This document shows positions 37,924-45,890 of a stretch of DNA of 64,000 bases, in pieces. The DNA lies in NCBI RefSeq assembly GCF_028690125.1, contig NZ_JAQVBV010000025.1, positions 1 to 64,000 of the forward strand, read 5' to 3'. The number at the start of each line of letters is the position of its first letter. The stretch's first letter is position 1. The notes under the pieces were generated by a model. It did no database searches and had not been told where the DNA came from. It saw nothing but the letters and a program-made list of their open reading frames with translations. The translations under genes and the position numbers were made by a program. This stretch comes from Bacteroides sp. GTDB lineage: Bacteria; Bacteroidota; Bacteroidia; Bacteroidales; Bacteroidaceae.

Positions 37924-38373
37924 AAGTAATAGATTAGAGAATGAATTTAATAATTAATTAGATAATGGTTAATTGGAAAACTGACTACACTTATTTATTC
38001 ATAAATATAGTTGCCGGGAGATAATTTAATACATAGCTTTTCATTGTTTTTAATATTTAAAGATATAACAATTGGTTTTATACTAATAAGTATTCTTTAG
38101 TAGGATGATAATCTTCCTAAAGGAGGGTAGTGTGTTTTTATGCTTTGTTCTTCATTAATTAGTGTCTTATTTTAGTATTAGTTATTATTAAATAAGGTTT
38201 TATTCTGTCTTATTAACGATTTTGCGAAAATATAATAATTAGATGGTTTTTAAAAGGATTATCTCAGATTAATTTTTTTATGGCACCTATATTAACTGAT
38301 TTGTCTCTAATATTAACTGATTTGTCTCTAATATTAACTTTGCGTCTTGTTTACTATCGTTATTTCTTGATGT
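37924..38373. other. Promoter region of the susCD operon
   Basis: About 450 AT-rich bases ahead of the IPT/NHL gene with no ORF. No clear TAnnTTTG box is seen on the minus strand, as expected for an HTCS-activated promoter. A 21-bp tandem repeat at 38290-38340 is the most notable element. Confidence 0.5.
38290..38340. repeat. 21-bp tandem direct repeat (2.4 copies)
   Basis: Two perfect copies of tattaactgatttgtctcta plus one further base (38290-38310 and 38311-38331) are followed by 9 bases of a third. They lie 367 bp upstream of the IPT/NHL ATG. They could be regulator-binding sites or a slippage product next to the adjacent remnant. Confidence 0.7.
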
Positions 38374-38541
38374 TTTTTTGAACTTTACTTCATTGATAAT
38401 AATCGGAAATACATCGATGATATAGAGAAATCAATGACTCATGCATGGAAGAGCAATTACCATCAGGCCAACAATCTCTTGAATGATGATGATTTGCGCG
38501 GAGGAACAACGGAGAATAGTTGGGAAATTCTGATGCAATAG
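38374..38541 (+). pseudogene. GH76 C-terminal remnant
   Basis: The frame reads 'FFELYFIDNNRKYIDDIEKS' then 'HAWKSNYHQANNLLNDDDLR' and 'GGTTENSWEILMQ' before a stop. This matches the last ~55 residues of the GH76 protein at 26052-27629 almost residue for residue, but the final ~18 residues are lost and the catalytic domain is absent. The remnant is on the plus strand, like the intact GH76. Confidence 0.9.
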
Positions 38542-38838
38542 AGTTTCACCTTTTCGGATATATCGGAAGATATGTATAAGAGTCGTAAGTATTGTCAGAC
38601 TATGGCAGTTAATGATTAATATATCTTTGCTCTTTACATTGATCTGCCCATGAAGTATTTTTTACCTCCGTATAGTAGCAAGGTTATTCATGTCTTTTCA
38701 TGGGATGGAGAGCTGGCTTATAAAATATAGGTTGATAAGCCAATCAAAGAGATGACTTTAGATACGCCTAATCACACTCTTTACATCATGGATGTGGAAG
38801 GAATTCTTTATACTTATGATATCTCGGAAGTCCAATAA
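38542..38838 (+). pseudogene. Beta-propeller lipoprotein C-terminal remnant
   Basis: In the same frame the sequence continues with 'YIFALYIDLPMKYF', 'KVIHVFSWDGELAYKI' and 'MTLDTPNHTLYIMDVEG' to TAA at 38836, with two internal stops. This is the typical last blade of BF3164/6-bladed-propeller lipoproteins from Bacteroides. It is fused directly to the GH76 remnant by a deletion and shows loss of most of an upstream gene. Confidence 0.7.
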
Positions 38839-38847
38839 AAGATGTAT

Positions 38848-38890
38848 AAAAAGCCATCCCCGGAATAGACAAAGTAGGGATGGCTTTTTT
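38848..38890. terminator. Bidirectional hairpin terminator, second copy
   Basis: Same A-tract, gccatccc/gggatggc stem and T-tract as at 27643-27686. It terminates the intact small gene on the minus strand and formerly the plus-strand remnant. Confidence 0.85.
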
Positions 38891-38944
38891 GTAGTGTGCT
38901 TACTATTATTCGGCAAACTTAATTCCTGCACGTTTTGGGTGAGG

Positions 38945-39139
38945 TTATTCCTTGGCAGGCTCAGCTGTTGTGCTGTCTTTGGCTACAGTGTCTGTGACTA
39001 CTGTGTCATTAACAACAACGATTGCTTTCACTTCTGTTGGGGCTTTCACAGCTTTTTCAGAGTTACTCTGAGCCTTCGCAAGGAATGAACCACCACAAAC
39101 AAACATAAACATTGCTACTACTAATACTAATTTTTTCAT
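38945..39139 (-). CDS. Small secreted protein of unknown function (64 aa)
   Basis: A 64-residue protein with a clear signal peptide (MKKLVLVVAMFMFVCGG, cleavage near AKAQ). The mature part of ~40 residues is rich in Val, Thr, Lys and Glu, with the quasi-repeat 'VVNDTVVTDTVAKDSTTAEP'. I do not recognise the family. Its own terminator follows, and a degenerate copy lies at 27744-27930, so the gene was duplicated. It is a real gene by signal peptide, terminator and conservation between copies. Confidence 0.75.
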   Translation of the reverse strand: MKKLVLVVAMFMFVCGGSFLAKAQSNSEKAVKAPTEVKAIVVVNDTVVTDTVAKDSTTAEPAKE

Positions 39140-39348
39140 AATCGTTTGCTTTAAAGATGATTAGACATATGTTTTTAATTCTCTTCTTTTGCGTTAAGGA
39201 ATCGGTTGTATCGTTTTACATTACGTTCTAATAAATTTCAAAGTATGTGCCAAAAGGAGAAAGATAGGGTAATAGGTTGATATATAGTGAAATAAAATAA
39301 ATGAAGAAATACGGTATTGTGGAAACGTTTGTAGAATATGTGGAAAAT

Positions 39349-39389
39349 GTGGATGGGGAGTGTGGAATTATTCCACACTCCCCATCCAC
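39349..39389 (-). terminator. Perfect 19-bp-stem hairpin after the sulfatase gene
   Basis: Arms 39349-39367 and 39371-39389 are perfectly complementary with a 3-nt loop, 21 nt past the sulfatase stop on the minus strand. The T-tail is weak but the stem is very stable. Confidence 0.7.
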
Positions 39390-39409
39390 TTAAATATATT
39401 TTAATAGAG

Positions 39410-40966
39410 TTAGTTTACTTTATCCGGCCACGGACAAGGTTTGCCTGTAGCTTTGAAAGTAGGACGTTGTCCTCCGACTTTTCTCAAATAACTGCCTAAT
39501 TCTTTAGAAAGTCGTTTTACTATATCAGGGTGTTGGGTACTGAGATCATTGTTCTCGCTTATGTCATTTGGAATATTGAATAATTCTTTTTTTCCGGTAG
39601 TATAGTAATAAATCAATTTCCAATCACCATTGCGGATGGCACAGTTGAAGTTGATTCCCGGTCCGTCATTTCCCCAGTTATTAGGCATATTCCAGAAGAG
39701 ACTACGTCCCTTGGAAGGATTACCTGTTTGTTTTAATAAAGGAAGGAAACTAACCCCGTCTATAGGTTGTATCGTTTGATATTTCTTAATACCCGCCATT
39801 TCGAGTATTGTAGGATAAAAATCTTCTATCAAAAGATAATTATTGCATCTGCTGTTGGGAGCTACTACTCCCGGCCAACTGACAATCATTGGCTCACGGA
39901 TGCCTCCTTCATAAACAGAACCTTTGCCACTATTTAATGGATAGTTCTGGGTATGTAACTTACCGTCGCGCCATCCGGATTCAGAGGCAAGCCCACCATT
40001 GTCACTCATAAAAACAATAATGGTGTTATCGGCTTCACCGTTTTTGTCCAGCCAGTCCATCAGATCCCCCAGACTTTTATCCATTCCTTCGATTAAGGTG
40101 GCATAAGCAGCTTCGTGGTCGGTCATTCCTTTTTTCTTGTATTTGTCATAAAAACGGATGTCTTTGTCCAATGGGACGTGAATAGCATAATGTGACATAT
40201 ACAGATAAAATGGTTGGTGGTATTTTTTTGCTTTATCCAAAGCTTTCACAGCCTCTAAGGTCAGTGCTTCAGTGACAAAGGTATCTGTGCCCCAATATTT
40301 CTCGAGTCCGGGGACAGCCATAGGTGATACAGGCTTTCCGTCTTTTGTGTGCCCGTAATTTTCTTCTCCAAGATAACTGGCAAGTCCTCCTGCTGCATGA
40401 CCGGAGATATTTACTTCGAATCCCCAATGGTACGGATCTTCTCCCGGAGTATCTATGGCTCCAAAATGTGCTTTTCCGCAGTGAATGGTATGATAGCCGT
40501 TGTTTTTGAGTAGTTGTACAAAAGAAGTTCCAACGAATGTATTATTTGTGCCGGGCACTTGACTGATTCCATTGTAATTCCAGTCGGGTATCTGCAATAG
40601 GCTATCTTTACGGTCTGTCATCCGATCCTTTTGAAGTGTCCAATTGGTGACACGGTGGCGGGCAGCATTCGTTCCTGTAATGAGGCTACATCTTGAAGGA
40701 GAGCTTATACTGCTGGCATAAGCTTGAGTGAACATCATTCCTTTTTTGGCAAGACGTTCCATATTAGATGTCTCGTATAACTCATTGTAGTGTGTTTTTT
40801 CATTCCAGAAAGGTAGTGATGTGTCCTGCCAACCCATATCGTCCACCATAAAAAGAATAATGTTGGGACGTTTATCTGTACGAACTGTTTGCAAATCTTT
40901 TTGTGCCTGTAAATGAGTGGCTATTAATGGTATAAATGCAAGAGGAAATAGCGTTTTCGGGTTCAT
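39410..40966 (-). CDS. S1-family sulfatase (serine-type active site)
   Basis: A 518-residue secreted enzyme with a signal peptide (ending LQAQ). The sulfatase signature is SSPSR (88-92), so Ser88 would be converted to formylglycine by an anSME-type maturase, as usual in Bacteroides. Metal ligands appear in 'FMVDDMGW' and 'MSDNGGLASESGW'. The enzyme hydrolyses sulfate esters in the periplasm; the substrate cannot be deduced. It starts 34 bp after the NtrC-type regulator on the same strand and could be co-transcribed with it. It lies outside the mannan operons, so a role in mannan use is uncertain. Confidence 0.9.
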   Translation of the reverse strand: MNPKTLFPLAFIPLIATHLQAQKDLQTVRTDKRPNIILFMVDDMGWQDTSLPFWNEKTHYNELYETSNMERLAKKGMMFTQAYASSISSPSRCSLITGTNAARHRVTNWTLQKDRMTDRKDSLLQIPDWNYNGISQVPGTNNTFVGTSFVQLLKNNGYHTIHCGKAHFGAIDTPGEDPYHWGFEVNISGHAAGGLASYLGEENYGHTKDGKPVSPMAVPGLEKYWGTDTFVTEALTLEAVKALDKAKKYHQPFYLYMSHYAIHVPLDKDIRFYDKYKKKGMTDHEAAYATLIEGMDKSLGDLMDWLDKNGEADNTIIVFMSDNGGLASESGWRDGKLHTQNYPLNSGKGSVYEGGIREPMIVSWPGVVAPNSRCNNYLLIEDFYPTILEMAGIKKYQTIQPIDGVSFLPLLKQTGNPSKGRSLFWNMPNNWGNDGPGINFNCAIRNGDWKLIYYYTTGKKELFNIPNDISENNDLSTQHPDIVKRLSKELGSYLRKVGGQRPTFKATGKPCPWPDKVN

Positions 40967-41000
40967 TAGAATGTTTTTTTAAGGTTGTAGGTTTCACTTG

Positions 41001-42359
41001 CTATAGATCAATATTATATAGCTTTAATTTATTATATAATGTTTTTCGATCTATGTTTAATAACTGTGCGGCTTTACTCTTGTTATTCCCGGTTTGTCGT
41101 AGTGCTTCCAAAATATGTTCTTTCTCAGATTCCTCGTTCTTCAGAGCCATGCTTGTGGTACTTGTTGCAGGAACTTCTAATAGCTCTGTTCCTAGTTCGG
41201 CAGATGTAATAAAACTACCTTGCGCTAACAGAGTGGCACGTTTTACAATATTCTTCATCTGACGTAGATTGCCCGGCCAATGGTAATCCATTAATAGCCT
41301 GGATGCTTTAGCGTCAAATCCGATCAGATGCTTTTCTAATTCTTTGTTAGCTTGATCAAGGAAAAAGTTAGCGAACAATAAGATATCTTCTTTACGATCT
41401 TTCAAGTCCGGCATTCGTAAAGTAAACTCATTGATCCGGTGATAAAGATCCTCCCGGAAAGTTCCTTTCTCAATAGCTTGTTCCAGGTTTTCATTAGTAG
41501 CCGACACAAGACGGATATCTACTGTTATTTCCTGAGTAGAGCCGACAGGACGCACTTTTCGTTCCTGTAAGGCGCGGAGAAGTTGTATTTGTACTTCATA
41601 ACTGAGATTTCCAATTTCATCTAAAAAGATAGTACCGCCGTTTGCTGCGACAAAAGCACCGGTTTTATCATTCAGTGCGCCTGTAAAAGAGCCTTTTACA
41701 TGACCGAAAAATTCGGAAGCAGCTAACTCTTTAGGAATTGAACCGCAATCTACCGCAATAAATGGTTTATCGTCTCGTTTGCTAAGTTGGTGGATACGAT
41801 GAGCCACATATTCTTTTCCGGTTCCACTGGAGCCATTGATAAGTACTGACATATTTGTAGGAGCTACCAGACTTACATAGTTATATAGCTGTTTGGCAGC
41901 GTCACTTTCTCCTTCCAGATAGGCACGACGAGTTTCCTCTGTCTCTTTTACAGTGTCTTTTTTAGAAGAAAATTTGGTAGCAGAAGTTACAGTACTTTTT
42001 TCTTCTTGTAATGCCTCAGATATTTTTTTTAGTAACTCTTCCGGATTGACAGGTTTAGCAACATAATCCCGTGCACCGAGTTTCATTGCCTGTACGGCAG
42101 ACTGAATGTCTGCATAGCCGGTCATAATGATTAAAGGAATATTCTTATCCTGTTCTTTCATCCATTTCAGGAGATCGATACCATCTTGGTCGGGCAGACG
42201 TAAATCTGATAAAATCAAGTCTGTAGCCTCGCTTTCAATATGCTTGCGTGCACGTGCAATATTACTCACTGACGATACTTCAAATCCTTTTTTGCCTAAC
42301 CAGGTTTTTAGCATCATCCCAAAAGTGATATCATCTTCGACAATTAATATAGATTTCAT
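41001..42359 (-). CDS. NtrC-type sigma-54-dependent response regulator
   Basis: About 452 residues from the ATG at 42359 (42362 also possible). The frame is open to 42392, but that start falls inside the -7 box. It has a receiver domain with phosphoacceptor Asp52 (LILSDLRLP), an AAA+ sigma-54 interaction domain with Walker A 'GSSGTGKEY', the GAFTGA-loop as GSFTGA and Walker B 'GGTIFLDEIG', and a Fis-type C-terminal helix-turn-helix ('NNKSKAAQLLNIDRKTLYNK'). It activates RpoN promoters when phosphorylated. No cognate kinase is adjacent in the operon, but a hybrid kinase with an HPt domain lies 3.5 kb away (45891). Confidence 0.93.
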   Translation of the reverse strand: MKSILIVEDDITFGMMLKTWLGKKGFEVSSVSNIARARKHIESEATDLILSDLRLPDQDGIDLLKWMKEQDKNIPLIIMTGYADIQSAVQAMKLGARDYVAKPVNPEELLKKISEALQEEKSTVTSATKFSSKKDTVKETEETRRAYLEGESDAAKQLYNYVSLVAPTNMSVLINGSSGTGKEYVAHRIHQLSKRDDKPFIAVDCGSIPKELAASEFFGHVKGSFTGALNDKTGAFVAANGGTIFLDEIGNLSYEVQIQLLRALQERKVRPVGSTQEITVDIRLVSATNENLEQAIEKGTFREDLYHRINEFTLRMPDLKDRKEDILLFANFFLDQANKELEKHLIGFDAKASRLLMDYHWPGNLRQMKNIVKRATLLAQGSFITSAELGTELLEVPATSTTSMALKNEESEKEHILEALRQTGNNKSKAAQLLNIDRKTLYNKLKLYNIDL

Positions 42360-42389
42360 CATATCAGGTTTTTCCTCTTTTATGAGGTA

Positions 42390-42397
42390 CAAAGGTA
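42390..42397 (-). promoter_or_regulatory. -7 box of the NtrC-type regulator gene
   Basis: TACCTTTG on the minus strand fits TAnnTTTG. It lies 28-31 nt before the proposed start codon and overlaps the ORF start at 42392, which therefore cannot be used. Confidence 0.6.
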
Positions 42398-42418
42398 AGA
42401 GGATTTAAGTGAAAGTAG

Positions 42419-42426
42419 TATATTTG
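42419..42426 (+). promoter_or_regulatory. -7 box of the cyclophilin operon
   Basis: TATATTTG fits TAnnTTTG, 26 nt before the cyclophilin ATG at 42452, in a divergent promoter region with the NtrC-type gene. Confidence 0.55.
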
Positions 42427-42451
42427 CAAACTTAAATTAAATAAAAGTGTT

Positions 42452-43288
42452 ATGAGGAAGATTATATTGATGCTATTAACGATATCGTTTTTCGGGCTTG
42501 TAGCTTGTAAAACAGGAAATAAAAAAGGAGGAAATATGAATAATGAAACGTTGGTAAAGATTGAAACAACTTTGGGTGATATCAAAGTTAAGTTGTATAA
42601 TGAAACACCCAAGCATCGGGATAATTTCATCAAATTGGCAGAAGAGGGAGTTTATGATGGAACATTATTTCATCGGGTAATCAAAGATTTTATGGTTCAG
42701 GCAGGTGATCCGGATTCCAAGAATGCACCCAAAGGGAAGTCACTGGGAACAGGAGATGTCGGTTATACTATTCCGGCAGAATTTGTATATCCTAAGTATT
42801 TCCACAAGAAAGGAGCTTTATCTGCTGCACGTCAGGGAGACAATGTGAATCCGAAGAAAGAGTCGTCCGGTTGTCAGTTTTATATTGTGACTGGTAAGGT
42901 ATTCAATGATTCCACATTATTAAATATGGAAAGTCAGATGAATGAAAATAAGATCAATGTTATTTTCAATACGTTGGCACAGAAACAGATGAAAGAAATC
43001 TATAAGATGCGTAAAGCAAATGATGAAGATGGGCTTTATGCGTTGCAAGAGAAGCTGTATGCCGAAGCCCAGGAAATGGCGGCTAAGGAACCGGAATTTC
43101 ATTTTACTCCCGAACAGATAGCTGCATATACCACAGTAGGAGGAACGCCTCATTTGGATGGAGAATATACCGTATTCGGGGAAGTGATAGAAGGAATGGA
43201 TATAGTAGACAAGATTCAGCAGGTGAAAACGGATCGTAGCGATCGTCCTGAAGATGATGTGAAAATTATAAAAGTGGAAGTAGAATAA
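42452..43288 (+). CDS. Cyclophilin-type peptidyl-prolyl isomerase lipoprotein
   Basis: A 278-residue lipoprotein (lipobox LVAC). The cyclophilin fold shows in 'IETTLGDIKVKLYNETPKHR', 'FHRVIKDFMVQAGDP' and 'ESSGCQFYIVTG', with the catalytic Arg in FHRV. An insertion of ~80 residues ('ESQMNENKINVIF' onwards) precedes the last strands ('HLDGEYTVFGEVIEGMDIVD'), longer than the usual ~165-residue domain. It assists folding in the periplasm. Its stop codon directly abuts the M16 peptidase start at 43289. Confidence 0.92.
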   Translation: MRKIILMLLTISFFGLVACKTGNKKGGNMNNETLVKIETTLGDIKVKLYNETPKHRDNFIKLAEEGVYDGTLFHRVIKDFMVQAGDPDSKNAPKGKSLGTGDVGYTIPAEFVYPKYFHKKGALSAARQGDNVNPKKESSGCQFYIVTGKVFNDSTLLNMESQMNENKINVIFNTLAQKQMKEIYKMRKANDEDGLYALQEKLYAEAQEMAAKEPEFHFTPEQIAAYTTVGGTPHLDGEYTVFGEVIEGMDIVDKIQQVKTDRSDRPEDDVKIIKVEVE

Positions 43289-44527
43289 ATGAAAATCAAC
43301 AGGCATATTCTAGATAACGGGTTACGCTTAGTACATTCTCAGGATGAAAGTACGCAGATGGTAGCTATCAATATATTATATAATGTGGGAGCCCGTGACG
43401 AGGATCCCGAACATACGGGTTTTGCTCATCTGTTTGAGCATTTGATGTTTGGCGGTTCGGTTAATATTCCCAATTATGATATGCCACTTCAGTTGGCGGG
43501 TGGCGAGAATAATGCCTGGACAAATAATGACATTACCAATTACTACCTCACTGTGCCCCGGCAAAATGTAGAAACCGGCTTTTGGTTGGAATCCGACCGT
43601 ATGTTGAGTTTGGACTTCAGCGAACGGAGTCTGGAAGTACAGCGAGGAGTGGTAATGGAAGAATTCAAGCAACGTTGTTTGAATCAACCTTATGGAGATG
43701 TGGGGCATATCTTACGTCCTTTGGCTTATCAGACTCATCCCTATCAATGGCCTACTATCGGGAAAGATCTGTCACACATTGCTAATGCTACTTTAGAAGA
43801 GGTGAAAGATTTTTTCTTCCGTTTCTATGCTCCGAACAATGCTGTATTGGCGGTGACGGGTAATATTTCTTTTGAAGAGGCGGTGGCATTGACGGAGAAA
43901 TGGTTTGGTCCTATTCCTCATCGGGAAGTACCGGTGAGAAACCTGGCACAGGAACCGGAACAAACGGAAGAACGCCGATTGACGGTGGAACGTAATGTAC
44001 CTCTTGATTCTTTATTTATGGCGTATCATATGTGCGACCATTATTCTTCAGACTATTATGCATTCGATATTTTATCTGATATATTAAGCAATGGACGTTC
44101 CAGTCGGTTGAATCAACGTCTTGTGCAAGAGAAACAACTCTTCTCGAGTATCGATGCATATATTGCCGGCAGCGTGGATGCAGGTTTGTTTCATATTTGT
44201 GGAAAACCATCTGCTGGTGTATCTTTAGAGCAAGCCGAAGCGGCTGTGAGAGAAGAACTGAAACTTCTGCAACAAGAAACAGTTGATGCACAGGAACTTG
44301 AAAAAGTAAAGAATAAATTTGAATCTACTCAGATATTCGGGAATATCAATTATCTTAATGTAGCAACCAATCTTGCCTGGTTCGAATTGTTGGGTCGGGC
44401 AGAAGATATGGAGTCTGATGTAGATCGTTATCGCAGTGTAACTGCAAAGCAGTTGCAGGATGTAGCCCGATCAGCTTTCCGGAAAGAAAACGGGGTTATA
44501 TTGTATTATAAAAAACAAGGCGTTTAA
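43289..44527 (+). CDS. M16-family zinc peptidase
   Basis: A 412-residue protein with the inverted zinc motif HLFEH (His47, Glu50, His51), followed by the third ligand Glu in the 'VVMEEFKQRC' region, and M16C-type C-terminal domain. No signal peptide is seen, so it acts in the cytoplasm. It starts without a gap after the cyclophilin gene and is followed 4 bp later by the MATE gene, so all are one operon. Likely a pitrilysin-like oligopeptidase; the natural substrate is unknown. Confidence 0.93.
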   Translation: MKINRHILDNGLRLVHSQDESTQMVAINILYNVGARDEDPEHTGFAHLFEHLMFGGSVNIPNYDMPLQLAGGENNAWTNNDITNYYLTVPRQNVETGFWLESDRMLSLDFSERSLEVQRGVVMEEFKQRCLNQPYGDVGHILRPLAYQTHPYQWPTIGKDLSHIANATLEEVKDFFFRFYAPNNAVLAVTGNISFEEAVALTEKWFGPIPHREVPVRNLAQEPEQTEERRLTVERNVPLDSLFMAYHMCDHYSSDYYAFDILSDILSNGRSSRLNQRLVQEKQLFSSIDAYIAGSVDAGLFHICGKPSAGVSLEQAEAAVREELKLLQQETVDAQELEKVKNKFESTQIFGNINYLNVATNLAWFELLGRAEDMESDVDRYRSVTAKQLQDVARSAFRKENGVILYYKKQGV

Positions 44528-44531
44528 AACA

Positions 44532-45878
44532 ATGTTCTATAAAACATACAAAGAACACTATAAAGCATTAATTTATCTCGGATTGCCAATTGTGATCGGG
44601 CAAATCGGAGTAATTGTATTAGGCTTTGCCGATACGTTAATGATTGGACATCATAGTACCATAGAGTTGGGAGCAGCTTCTTTTGTCAATAATGTGTTCA
44701 ATCTGGTTATTATTTTTAGTACGGGCTTTTCATATGGATTAACACCCATTGTAGGTGGATTATATGGTACTCATCAGTTTGCTCCTGCCGGGCAAGCTTT
44801 GCGTTGTAGCTTGTTGGCAAATTTATTAATAGCTATTTTGCTGACCGTATGTATGAGTGTCCTTTATCTGAACCTGGAAAATCTCGGCCAGCCGGAAGAA
44901 CTGATTCCCTTGATCAGACCCTATTATCTAGTTTTGCTAGCTTCATTAATTTTCGTTATGCTTTTCAATGGATTCAAGCAATTTACCGACGGTATTACTG
45001 ATACCAAAACTGCTATGTGGATATTGTTGGGAGGAAATGTTTTAAATATCATAGGCAACTATATTCTGATTTATGGAAAGTTTGGTTTACCGGAGTTAGG
45101 TTTGTTGGGGGCAGGTATCAGTACATTGTTTTCCCGCATTATGATGGTGGTAGTTTTTGTTGCCGTCTTTTTACGCAGTCGGCGTTTTATCCGTTATAAA
45201 ATAGGTTTCTACCGTTTGGGGTGGTCCCGTCCAATATTGGGCCGTCTAAATGGTCTAGGTTGGCCCATTGCCTTACAGATGGGAATGGAAACAGCTTCAT
45301 TTAGTCTGAGTGCGATCATGATTGGTTGGTTGGGAGTTATTGCTTTGGCATCTCATCAGGTTATGTTGGCTATTTCACAGTTTACTTTCATGATGTATTA
45401 TGGGATGGGAGCTGCCGTAGCAGTACGTGTCAGCAATTTCAAAGGACAGAATGATATCCTTAATGTGCGACGTTCAGCTTATGCCGGTTTCCATGTGATG
45501 ATGGCTATGGGTTTTGTATTATCATTAATTGTGTTCCTTTGTCGTAATTACTTGGGGGGGTGGTTTACTGATAGTCCGGAAGTTGCAGCTATGGTGACAT
45601 CCCTTATCTTTCCTTTTTTGGTATACCAATTCGGTGACGGCTTGCAAATATCCTTTGCCAATGCATTGCGCGGAATCTCTGATGTGAAGCCGATGATGTT
45701 TATCGCCTTTGTTGCCTACTTTTTGATTTCAATCCCTGTTGGTTATTTCTGTGGTTTTATTATGAATTGGGGAATTGTAGGTGTCTGGATGGCGTTTCCT
45801 TTTGGACTGACTAGTGCAGGTCTTATGTTATGGTTACGTTTCCGTCAAAAGACGAAAACTCTGGTTACGAATTCATAA
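44532..45878 (+). CDS. MATE-family efflux transporter
   Basis: A 448-residue membrane protein with about twelve transmembrane segments in two homologous halves. 'LPIVIGQIGVIVLGFADTLM' near the N-terminus is the typical MATE start. It exports cationic drugs or metabolites using Na+ or H+; the substrate is not predictable. It sits 4 bp after the M16 peptidase and 12 bp before the hybrid kinase. Confidence 0.92.
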   Translation: MFYKTYKEHYKALIYLGLPIVIGQIGVIVLGFADTLMIGHHSTIELGAASFVNNVFNLVIIFSTGFSYGLTPIVGGLYGTHQFAPAGQALRCSLLANLLIAILLTVCMSVLYLNLENLGQPEELIPLIRPYYLVLLASLIFVMLFNGFKQFTDGITDTKTAMWILLGGNVLNIIGNYILIYGKFGLPELGLLGAGISTLFSRIMMVVVFVAVFLRSRRFIRYKIGFYRLGWSRPILGRLNGLGWPIALQMGMETASFSLSAIMIGWLGVIALASHQVMLAISQFTFMMYYGMGAAVAVRVSNFKGQNDILNVRRSAYAGFHVMMAMGFVLSLIVFLCRNYLGGWFTDSPEVAAMVTSLIFPFLVYQFGDGLQISFANALRGISDVKPMMFIAFVAYFLISIPVGYFCGFIMNWGIVGVWMAFPFGLTSAGLMLWLRFRQKTKTLVTNS

Positions 45879-45890
45879 ATCTTATTTCTT

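Larger units (their letters stand above)
38848..39262. repeat. Direct repeat copy 2 (~415 bp), intact
   Basis: Counterpart of 27640-28045, carrying the terminator, intact small gene and ~100 bp of upstream region. It is separated from copy 1 by about 10.8 kb holding the SusC/SusD operon. Confidence 0.85.

Noticed and set aside
38290-38340. CRISPR array
   Set aside because: Copies are head-to-tail with no spacer sequence, so it is a simple tandem repeat.
42360-42392. Upstream start for the NtrC-type regulator
   Set aside because: The start lies within the promoter -7 box, so it cannot be in the transcript.
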